Assembly: GCA_022828595.1 (NCBI GenBank) | Contig: JAKGHH010000003.1 | Location: 54,549,759-54,613,758 of the forward strand | Length of the DNA: 64,000 nt | DNA from: Nelumbo lutea | Lineage: Eukaryota; Streptophyta; Magnoliopsida; Proteales; Nelumbonaceae | Reading direction: 5' to 3' | Part shown: in pieces, positions 36,201 to 47,800 of the stretch | How positions within the stretch are numbered: the first letter of the stretch is position 1 | Layout of the letters: every line of letters starts with the position of its first letter | Program-made: the position numbers and the translations under genes | Notes under the pieces: model-generated | Told to the model about the DNA's origin: nothing | The model's input: only the letters and a program-made list of their open reading frames with translations | Databases searched by the model: none

Positions 36201-39200
36201 CTTCTGATGTTGATGAAATAAGAAAGGGCCTATGAACTATGTAATCATTCATGGAGAGAGAGAGACGAGAGAGAGAAAGAGAAGAAGAGGAAGATACAAT
36301 TGAGAGAAAAAGAAAAACCTACTTTTGGCTACTGCTAGTTCATTATTTTTATTAACTTAATATAAATAGAATGGAAATTACAAGTATGCCCCTGGCGGCA
36401 CTCCCTAGAAACAAACTAATAAGAAAGAAAGAAAATAACTAACTGACAACATCTTAAGAGGACAACCCACTAACAACAACTATAAAATAACAATTAAATA
36501 ATCCTCACAACACTCCCCCTCAAGTTGGGCTGAATATGTCTATCATGCCCAGCTTGTCACATAACTCATTGTGCCGCGAGTATGGAAGTCCTTTTGTGAG
36601 GACATCAGCGAGTTGTTCCTTGGAGTTGACATAAGGGATGCAGATTTCCCTTTTTCCCAATTTCTCCCTTATGAAGTGTTTGTCCACCTCAATGTGCTTG
36701 GTTCTCTCATGTAGGACAGGGTTGTTGGCGATGTTTATGGCTGCCTTGTTGTCACAGTAAAGAGACATAGGATTATGAACAACAACTCCAAGCTCCCCTA
36801 GAAGATTCTTTAGCCAAAGGACTTCAGCCACCCCATGTGCCATAGCTCTATATTCAGCTTCAGCACTTGACCTTGCTACCACACTTTGTTTCTTGCTTTT
36901 CCAGGTCACTAGGTTTCCTCCCACAAATGTGCAATACCCACTCGTGGACTTTCTGTCATCCACAACACCTGCCCAATCAGCATCTGTAAAGACTTCCGCC
37001 TTTAGGTGATTATGTTTACTGAATAGTAGACCTGTTTCGGGATACTTTTTCAAGTATCTAAGAACTCTCTCTACTGCCTCCATGTGTGGTTTCTTAGGAG
37101 AGTGCATGAATTGTCTTAGAACCCCAACTGAATAGGCAATGTCTGGACGGGTCATGGACAAATAAATCAGCTTTCCCACTAACCTTTGAAACTGTTTCAC
37201 ATCTTTCAGTGGTTCACCATCACAGTCACCCAACTTGTGGTCAACATCCATGGGAGTATCTGCTGGCCTTGCACCTAATTTGCCTGTGTCCTGTAATAGA
37301 TCAAAGGTATATTTCCTTTGAGAAATGAAGATACCCTTTTCAGAGCGGGTGACTTCAATTCCAAGGAAATACTTCAGGGGACCTAAATCTTTCACTTCAA
37401 ATTTAGATGCAAGGAATTGTTTCAGTTTTTGTATTTTTGAACTCTAACTTCTTGTAATGATGATATCATCCACATACACTATCAATACAACAACCTATTC
37501 CTGACATCTCTTCACAAAGAGTGTATGATCAGATTGACATTGTTTGAAGCCCATCTGCTGAACTGTCATGTGAAACTTACTGAACCAAGCTTTGGGAGAT
37601 TGTTTTAAACCATAAAGAGACTTTCTCAGTTTGCACACCTTATTTTCACTTCCCTTGGCACAGAATCCAGGGGTTGAACCATGTATATTTCCTCCTCTAA
37701 GTCACCATTCGAAAAAGCATTCTTTATGTATAGTTGATGCAGTTCCTAGTCAAAATTAGCAGCTAATGACAGGAGAACCCTAATTGAGTTCATCTTAGCT
37801 ACTGGAGAAAAAGTCTCATCATAGTCAACCACGTACACTTGAGTGTACCCTTTCGCTACTAATCTTGCTTTGTACCTTTCAATTGTTCCGTCTGCCTTGT
37901 GTTTAACTGTAAAGACCCACTTACACCCCACGGGGTCTTTCCCCTTTGGAAGATCCACCAATTCCCAGGTTTGATTTTTATGAAGAGCATTGATCTCCTC
38001 CTTCATGGCATTTGTCCATTCGGGGCATTTTAAGGCTTCTGCAACATTTATGGGAATAGGGATGCAATCAACTGCAGATAGAAAGGCTCGGTATGAGGGG
38101 GAAATGTGATCATAAGAGACAAACTGGGCAATGGGGTGTTTGGTAGTGCATGACCTGACTCCCTTTCTTTGAGCAATAGGAATGTCAAGGTCATCCACAG
38201 TAGAAGTAGGGGTATCAATAGGTGCAACAGGGATTGGACTTACCTCCTAGGAGTCTAACGGCATCGGTTGCTCAATGTTTGGCTGCTCCACATCTCTATC
38301 ACATTGCTGATCTCTACGACGTGTACGTTGGAAGACACGAAAAGGAGTAGGGTCCGGAATAGAAGGAAGAGAGACTTGGCGGACCTGAACCTACTTCTCC
38401 TCTTCCACACTACTACTCTCCCTTGAGGAGAAGTAGGGAAGAATGGCTCAGACTCAAAGAAGGACACATCCATAGACACAAAGAACTTATGACTAACGGG
38501 ATCAAAGCACCGATACCCTTCTTGAGAGGAGGGATACCCCAGAAAGATACAAGGAATGGACCGAGGGTCTAACTTAACTCGAGACGGAGACAAATCACGG
38601 ACAAAGGCACGACAACCAAAAACTCTCATGGGAATAGAAAATAAAGGGGACTGAGGAAACACCAATTGATGGGGGGCCATGTAGTTCATCACTTTGGAGG
38701 GCATGCGATTGATGACATAAGCAACTACAAGTATAGCATCCATCCAAAACCTTTTTGGAACATTCATGTGTAACATCATCCCGCGAGCTACCTCAAGGAG
38801 GTGTCTGTTTTTTCTTTCTGCAACACCATTTTATTGTGGTGTTCTGGCGCATGAGCTCCTATGAATAGATCTGTGGGAGGCAATGAACTCATTGAGCTCA
38901 CCATGGAAGTATTCTTTTGCATTGTCGAATTGGAAGATCTGTATTTCAACATGGAACTGCGTAAATACCATCCTCTGGAAGTCTTTCACAATCTTTGGAA
39001 CTTTATCTCTACTACACATAGGGAATACCCATGTATAGTGAGAGTAGTCATCGATCAATGTGATAAAGTACTTATATCCGCCCTCAGAGATTACAGTAGT
39101 AGGCCCCCATACATCATAATACACAACATGAAAAGGATCACTTGATCTTTTATTATTTGAGTGAAAAGTTGTTCTACATTGTTTGCTCAACTGACACGTT

Positions 39201-41795
39201 TGACACTGGAACTCTGACACTGAACATGACTTAAATAAAACCGGTAACAAAGACTTTACTATTTCAAAAGAAACATGACCTAACCGACTATGCCACAAAA
39301 AAATTTGACTCTTATTTGACTGGCTATGTGAATTTGAGGATGACACCGAGAGACCAGCTTTGTTGTCGAGAATGTAGAGACCATCCACTAGGCTCCCTCT
39401 ACCAATCATCCTCCCAAAAGTTAGGTCCTGAAAAACACATGAGTCAAGAAAAAAGGTTACATTGTAGTTTAAAGAGCTTGTGATACTACCAATTGAAAGC
39501 CAATTTATAGGAAGTTGAGGGACATGCAATATACAATTCAGGTTAAGGCCATGGGGAAGAGATATTGATCCTTGGCCTGCAATGGAGGAGAATGAGTCAT
39601 CTGCAAGCCTCACTTTATCCCTTCCTAACAAAAGGTTATAAGTTTGAAGCAAGTTCGGCTTACCGGTCATGTGGTTAGAGGCCCCTGAGTCAGTGATCCA
39701 AGGGGAACCAGTGGGAGTGACATGGAATGCAGAAGGCGTATTACCTGATGTAGATGCAAATGAAGTAGGAGTACCAGTGACTGAGCTATCCATCTGTCAC
39801 AAAGCCCTACCATAAGACTCCAAGTGGTCTCTGAAGGAATACATTATATCTTCCTTGGGGTCAGAATTAGTAAGGTGGGCTTGGGTAGTACCGGAAACTT
39901 GAGTATCTTGGGTTGCCACATGTGCTGCATTATGTGCTGTGTTCATCTTCTTTTGACCTTGCCCTTTACCTTGTTCTTGGTTCTTCACTGCCCACTTGGG
40001 TTTCCCGTGAATGTCCCAACATGTGTCATGTGTATGCCATGAGCGCCGACAGTGGTTACAAAACAACTTGTCTTTATCATCAGCCTTCTTGGTGTCACTT
40101 TTCTTCCCCATGTTGTTATTACTCATCGCAGCCAAAGCAACTCGTTGCTCCCCCTCAACTGTAACCATCACACTCTGCCTACTTTCTTTCGATTGAACAA
40201 GGGAGTATACCTCGTGAACCGACGACAACTCTTTACTTCTTAGGATCTGAACTCTCAAAAGTTCATAGATAGGGTTCAGTCCCAACAAGAAGGCAAACAC
40301 ACGCTGCTGAGAAACCAGATTCTTGTAGGCCTTAGCATCATCATCGTGTTTCCACTCTATAGCCTGATAATGATCCAATTCTTTCCATATGGAAGTAAGG
40401 GCTGAATAATAGGAGGACAAACTATGATTTCCCTGTTTAGAGGTTGAGGATTCAGCTTGCAATTGGTAAACCTTGGCATAATGCCTTTGCTCAGAATGGG
40501 TAGTTTTGGCCTATTCCCAGATCTCACTAGCGGTGTCTGCTCACATAAGGTTCCATGGCTGCAAGGGGCCAAGACATCACCATACTGTTTTCTTGATCCC
40601 ACCTATCATGTTCAGTTGTCTCACTCTTGGGTTCTTTCACCCTTCCATTTATGTAACCAGCTTTTCCCCTTGCCGTTACATAAAGTTTTACACTTTTAGC
40701 CCACTCCAGGTAGTTTAGACTATTTAGAGGGGTAATAGGCATAGGAAACATCATGTTTTCACCTCCCATCCCAGCTGTGCTGCGGGGCGGTGTAACCCTC
40801 GATGAGGTTGAATCATAGTTTGCCATAAATTACTGCTGAAATCAGTCCAAATCCCACACAACTACACAACAACCACAAACAGAATACCAACCCTCAAGAA
40901 ATTTACTTCTGGGGTGTGGAAAAGACAACAAAAACTTGCTGAAATCAACTCTGTGATGGTTCAGTCTTAAACCAGTCCGATAAACAATCCAACACCAGAC
41001 AAGGCAGACGTTAGAATAGTATACTATCAGTCCGACTACAGCCCATACAGTCTAACAATCTAGCATCCAAACGAATGTATAGAACCAAGGAATAAGGCCT
41101 TCACACCATTGGCCAAAAACAAAAAAGCAAGAACACATACCTTATCGAACACCTGTGCGAAGGTGCCATCCAGAAACTGACTTCATAGCATCGAACAAAA
41201 AAGAAGGGGTGTCTCTTTCTACGTTGCCCTTCTTCGACCAGGGTTTCCTTGATATTACGACCAAGGAAGAACCCAAAGGAAGAGCCGCAAGTAGTCTGCT
41301 AGGGTTTCTCTGTCTTCCATGTCCAAGAAATCAAAGAAGGAAAAGAGGACGAAGCAGGTTCAAATAGGAGAGACCGAAATTCTTTTATAGCCCAGAATCT
41401 AGCTTTGATACCATGTAATCATTCATGGAGAGAGAGAGAGACGAGAGAGAGATAGAGAAGAAGAGGAAGATATGATTGAGAGAAAAAGAAAAACCTACTT
41501 ATGGCTGCCGCTAGTTCATTATTTATATTAACTTAATATAAAAAGAATGGAAATTACAAGTTTGCCTCTGGCGGCACTCCCTAGAAACAAACTAATAAGA
41601 AGGAAAGAAAATAACTAACTGACATCATCTTAAGAGGACAACCCACTAACAGCAACTATAAAATAACAATTTAATAATCCTCACGACAAACTAGATGGGT
41701 TTACCCTGATTTGGAATGGTTGGGATGCAAGCATGGATCCTAGGGCCTCTTTAACATCACTTTAGAAGTCAGTTTCAGTTTTTTTTTTTTTTTTG

Positions 41796-41826
<31 letters not shown>

Positions 41827-44800
41827 TCAATGTTTTCCTTGCCTTTAGTTGATATGATGTACCTCGGGAAATAAACTTATGTATTATCCTAGATTGGTGG
41901 GGAACTTGCCACTGAAAGAGAGGTTTCCTAGTATTTATGTATTATCCTTGAATAAAAATAAATTTGTTTCCCAATTTGTCTTTTTGGGTGCCTCAAGGTT
42001 GGTATTGGACATGTGTTTAAGGGATTGTGAGATGTGAGACTGCTTCTGTCTCAAACATATTCTTCTTTCTTCCAAGCCATCTTACATTTGATTTCTCCGT
42101 CAAGGGCTTTTCTGGCTAATGCAATTTGGGAAGGACCATACCCTCCTAAGAGAAGGGCTTCCTATTGGGAAGTTATAAATCAAAGGGCTAATACTTGAGA
42201 GATCTTTCATAAGTGAATGCCAAACTAGTGTTTGTCCCCATGTGATTGCCTTTTAGGCATGGCAGGTAATGAAACTACACTTGACCTACTAATATTCTGT
42301 TCCTATGTCTCTAGCATTTGGGAGTTTTTCTCTTGCCTTTTGGGTTCAGGTGGAAATCTCCTAGGGATATGAAAAGCATGTTTGAGGAACCATAATTTTC
42401 CTTATCCAAGAAAATATGGAATATACTTTGGAGATGCACAAGGGTTGCCATTCGATTAGCAATTTGGGTAGAAAGGAATGTGAGAATTTTTATGGACAAG
42501 GCTCAAACTAAAGATGCATTGATTGAAAATATTTAGTGAAGGTGTCTCATTGGGTTAAAAGCATTATTTGAACAATTCTCGGTGGATGATATCTTAAGGG
42601 GATTACAGTTTATTGCAGCCTTGTCTTCAACTAGAAGTACTACTACGCATCTTTGATCCCCACCACCTACAGCCTATATCAAATTGAACTTTGATGGGTG
42701 TAGTTTGGACAATCCCAAAGTTTTTTTGGGTATTGGTTTTTGTGTTTAGAGATCATGAAAGTGCAATTGTGGTGCTCTAATTGGAACCTATTTGCATTGG
42801 AAACTTGATCCAAGCAGAACTCTATGTGGTACTCTAGGGCTTGAGAATAAGAAAGACACTTAACTATGATATATGATAGTGGAAGGGGAGTCAAAAGTAA
42901 TAATTAGATGGCTCAAGCACAACACTCCAGCACCATTGCAGTTTTGGCACACTATGAGAGAGGTCAGGCAACTAGCAAGAGAGCTGAGATTGATATTCAC
43001 CTCGACACACAGATCAACAAATAGAATGACATATCGACTTGCAATACAAGGTACTAGTATGGGTAACTTGTATTGGGGAACACAGAGAGAAAATTAGACT
43101 GATATATGTAATTAAATAAAAGAAAAGAACCCATCTTGGGCTAGATGAGGGGTAACTCAAAAGGATATTGAGGTGTAGGGGCACATTCAGTATTTTAAAT
43201 AACTAAATATCACTTATTATTACTTATTTATCAAAAAAAATATCACTTATTACTTTTACAAGTTAATAATGATATTTCAACATCACTGATAAAAACATAT
43301 ACTATAAGTGTATTGATTTTTCTGAGGAAAATGTCCCGAATTGTGTTTTTTCAAAGATACAGAAATAGACATGAATGATTTGGGGGAAACGTATAATATG
43401 TGAATAATTTGGATTTTGAAAGGTATGGGACCCAAACTTAGGAATTTTAAGTATATATTTAAAATATTAAAAAATATACTTATGTTTTTACGTATATGTA
43501 TAGATTTTTTTGATAAATGATGAGAATTTTATTAAAATAAGGATAATGACGGATACAAATATCCCATGGAGAAGCACGGGCTGTTACCTCTCCAAGCAAT
43601 CAAATCAACATCAGATTACAAATATGCCCAATACAAGTGTTTCCTATTTGCTTGGCTAGACTATCAGCCATGGAGTTAGCTTATCTCTCCACCCATTGTA
43701 TTCTAATATACAGGTTCCTTGTCAGCCACTTAAACTTCTTAAGTTCATTTTTAAAGCACCAAGTCACAGATTCTGGGTTCTGCAGCCACCCCACAACCAC
43801 CTTGGAGTTTCCTTCTATTGGTAGATGTTGCACTCCTGAGTCCTGACTGTACTGCAAGTTGTACTCCTTGAAGAGCAGCTAGTAGTTCTGTCCTAGTGGA
43901 GTCCCCCACACCTAAAGGGCCAGAGTATAAGAGAGTCACATTTCCACTTTCATTCCTTAGAACCCCTTCCATTCCTGATGGACTTGGATTACCTTGGCCG
44001 CTGCCATCAAATTCAGTTCCAAGAAGCCTTCAAGAGGTGGTTCCCAACTCAAACACACCTTCTTCTTCACAAAGGAGCAACTTGCCACTGCTGCCCAATT
44101 CTTCCAGAGATCATTAAAGGAAGATTGATGAAATAAGTCTAGGGCTTTCAGCCACACGATAGATCTATACAAAATACACTCCGTTAACTCTTGTTGGCGC
44201 TCTCCTCTTGGAAAATCCTGGCATTCCTTTCTTCCTACACTGTCCATAACAAAGCTGCTCTTGCACACCTCCACATAATTCTTCCTCTTCGATGGTGCCA
44301 AGTAAAGAAGGAAGGATCAAAGAGCATGCCTACCTCTTCTGGCCTATTCCACCTGCACCCAAAGATCAAGAAGAGCCAATCCCACAATTCTGCAGTAAAA
44401 GAGCAGGAGATTGGTAAATGGTAACAATCCTTACCATGGGACCTGCAAAGAGTACACCAGTTGGGTGAGATGCAAGGGAAAGGTCTTCTCTTTTGTAGAT
44501 TATCCAGGGAGTTTACTTCCCATAGTACACTTCTCAGCTGAATTTCAACACCTTAGGGGGAACTGGCCTACAACAAACCTCCTTAAAAGGGAAAACCTGT
44601 TGGGATGAAGAACAACAGAGTCTTAAAGAAGGAAGCCCAAGAAAAGTGACCCGAAGGCAGAGGTGTCCAAATCCTTTTGTCTGGTTCAGAGGGATCTAGA
44701 TAGACTTTTTCAAGAAGGCTCAAAAGGTTGGTTAGACTCTTAACCTCCTTATCCCTTAAACCTCCACGGAATCCAAAATTCCAGATAGGTGCCAAAGGAG

Positions 44801-47800
44801 ATTCAAGAGGGTAACAACATTTTGACGCAGGCTCACTTTTATACTGAGAGATAGTGATTAAGGATGGAAATATGTCCTTCAGAGGAGACTCTCCAACCCA
44901 ATTATCTTCCCAAAAAGGATTGAATTACCATCGCACACATTATACCTAAGAAAGTTGCAAATTTGAGGAAGAATACTATGAATTGCCTTGCAAGGTGTTG
45001 CCAAAGTTGCCCATCGAGATACTCCAACATCCCACCTGTTCTTTGAATGACCATGAATACTTCTTACAGGTACATAAGGTATGATGTTGGCTCAGGGAAT
45101 TTAATTCGGTTCTGGGAAGACACTTGGCTTGGTGACTGGCCTTTAAAGGAGGTGTTTCCTTCTTTGTATTCTATTTCATTGTTTAAAAATAAGGCCATTT
45201 CAAATTTTTTGGTTCTTCCTTCATTGCCTTTGAGTCTTAATTGGGATTTGAGGGATGAGGAAGCAACTTGTCTGTCAGAGCTTGTCCTTCGTCTTGATAG
45301 TGTTTGCTTAGAGCTTTCTTGTCCAGATGGAAGAATTTGGTTCCCAAACTCCAAAGGTTCCTTTTCTTGTGCCTCCTTTTTTAAAGCTCTTTGTCAGTCC
45401 CCTTCTTCTCTGTCCTTTCCTTGGAAAGAAGTGTGGTTCCCGCTGATTCCCCCTAAATTTCATGCCTTCTGTTGGGAAGTGGCTCTTGGGAAAATTAATA
45501 CTCTGGATTATTTGCAAAAGAAGAGGCCTTTTTTTGTGTATTTCCTCGAATTGGTGCACTCTATGCAAATCTGATGGTGAATCTTGTTACCATTTATTAA
45601 TTTCCTGTTCATTTGCTATAGATATATGGGATTGGTTTTTCTCTTCGTTTTGGTGCAGGTGGAATATGCCAACGGAGATAAAAATGCTGCTTGACCCATC
45701 TACCTTTACTTTACCGAAGAAGAGGGGAAGAGTAATGTGGAGGTACACTAGAGCAATAGTGGTGTGGACCTTGTGGGGAGAGAGAGATGCTAGAATCTTC
45801 CAAGAGAAAGAAAGGAGCAAATGACAAATTGTGGAGTGTGTAATGACTAGGGTTATACACTGGCTACAGACGTTGGAACTATTCAAAAATTTCACATTTG
45901 ATGGTATTTGGAGGAATTGGCCTTTAGTGGCTTTTACCTCAATGCAAAAGGTTAAGGCAAGGTTGGCTTGAACTCCTCCCATTGAAGGATTTCTGAAACT
46001 AAACTTTGATGGGAGTGGTCAAGGCAACCCAGGCCTAGTTGGAATAGGAGGGGTCATCAGAGACAAGGAAGGAAATTTAAGAGCACTCTTCTCAGGACCA
46101 GTGGGGAATGGAGACTCCTTAAAGAAAGAATCGTACGCAGCCCTACAAGGCGTACAGATTGCAAGAGAGTTAGGATTGGAAAATTTGGTGATAGAAGGGG
46201 ACTCAAGGTGGTGGTGGGTTGGCTAAAAAACCCAGGTTCAGTGATTTGGGCTTACAGAAATGAAATGAAGAAATTCAAATGGATAACTCAGCAGATGGAT
46301 GTAACTATACAATGGGTGGGAAGGGAGGCAAATGCTTTTGTTGATTCTCTAGCTATACAAGGAGTAACTAGGGATCAGTTGTACTGGGCCCACTTGTAAC
46401 TTTATGATGTTTTTGTATTAATGAGTGAGGTTGCACCTCGCACCTCATATTGGGATGCTTGTAATGGACTATTTATCATTGCTTCTAATGAAATCAATTG
46501 AGTTTTTATCTATAAAGAATACTTCTTACCATCTCATGCCATAGTCTCTCTCTCTCTCTCTCTCTAATGGCCATCTCCATAACCACTTTCCCAATAAAGC
46601 CATATTCTTTTGCATTACATTTCCTATTATCCAACCCTCCCTCTTCTTTGCTTTTATACACCACCTCCCACTTTAACAAATAGCCTTCCTAGAAGGAATC
46701 CTAAAGATAGGAAAAAAAATAGGTTGGTAAGTTAGCAAGGGTGGCTTTAATCAATGTGATTCTTACCCCCAAGGAGATGTACTTCTTCTTCCATGTTGCC
46801 AATCTCTTTTCAAGTTTCTCTACAACTGGACACCAAAAACTACTCTCCCTAGGGTTTGACCCTAAAGGAAGTCCCAAGTAGGTCATTGGCCAGAAAGATA
46901 TAGAACACTCTGAGTACTCTTTTCAAGGTTTACTCTTAAATTGGATTTTCTTTCAAATATTTTCACCAACATCTTAAGATTTCTCACCTTCTCATGGTCT
47001 CCCCCTTCACAAAGAATTAGTAAATCATCTGTGAATTGAAGATGGGTAATTGATACTCTATCCCTACCTATTTCCCTCCCATTTACTAATCTCTCCCTAT
47101 CAGCCTTTGAGATCATTCGATAGGACATCAACTGATAAAGTGAAGAGGAATAGGGAAAGAGAATCCCCCTGTCTCACATCCCTACGAGCTGGAAAGAAAT
47201 CCTTAACCACTCCATTGACCAAGATAGAGAAGTGACTAGAGCTTACACAACCATAAATCCATTTACATAATCTTTCTCCAAATCCACAATTTCTCAAAAC
47301 TTGGGATAGGAGTTTCCAGTCCACCAAATCATAGGCCTTTTCCAAGTGTAGCTTATAGACAAAACCTTTCTTTTTAGATCTCATTTCCTTTAGACACTCA
47401 TTGGCTACTAGGATCTGGCCTATAATTTGTCTTCCTTGTACAAAGGCCCCTTGGGCTTTATTGATTAAGGAAGGGAGCACTTCTTTGATCCTCAAGGATG
47501 GTACCTTAGCTACAATTTTGTAGATATTAGTCACCAAGATAATTGGTCTAAAGTCCTTAGGGTGAATAGCATCAACCCTCTTAGAAATTAGGGCCAAAAA
47601 GTTAGCATTGACTCCTAGGCTTACTATATGATTATCAACAAATTCCTAAAACACCTCACAAAGATAATCTTTTAGGATCTCCCAACAATCTTGATAGAAG
47701 GCCAATATAAGCCCATATGGACCAGTGCCTTGGATCTATCCATCAAAAACATTGCCCTTTTAATCTCTTCTTCAAAGTTTCTCTTCAACTAGCAAACTTT

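Larger units (their letters stand above)
36235..41693 (-). mobile_element. Complete Ty1/copia element 2, minus strand (5,449 bp plus TSD)
   Basis: LTRs are 36240-36512 and 41414-41688, both TGTAATC...CTCAC.ACA. The 5-base TSD AACTA is exact at 36235-36239 and 41689-41693. The primer site (minus TGGTATCAAAGC) is at 41402-41413 and the polypurine tract at about 36513-36525. By eye the LTRs differ at about 15 substitutions and one 2-base indel. Pol order is copia-type: protease, integrase, RT, RNase H. Stops and shifts disrupt the polyprotein. Confidence 0.95.
35760..43250 (+). mobile_element. Decayed LINE, plus strand, split by copia-2
   Basis: The left part 35760-36239 has the pre-RT motif CKWIKEG.GNS. 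After copia-2 the element resumes at 41694 with [15 protein letters not shown] RT sequence, then post-RT, a WVERNVRIF block (about 42465) and an RNase H remnant (YIKLNFDG near 42680, [13 protein letters not shown] near 42875). The 3' end lies near 43090-43240. Most of RT is deleted. Confidence 0.75.

Noticed and set aside
34286..36239. Twin-priming inversion joining the minus LINE (34.3-35.7 kb) and the plus LINE (35.8 kb onward)
   Set aside because: Both pieces contain the same 3' domains and differ in subfamily, so they are separate insertions rather than one inverted element.
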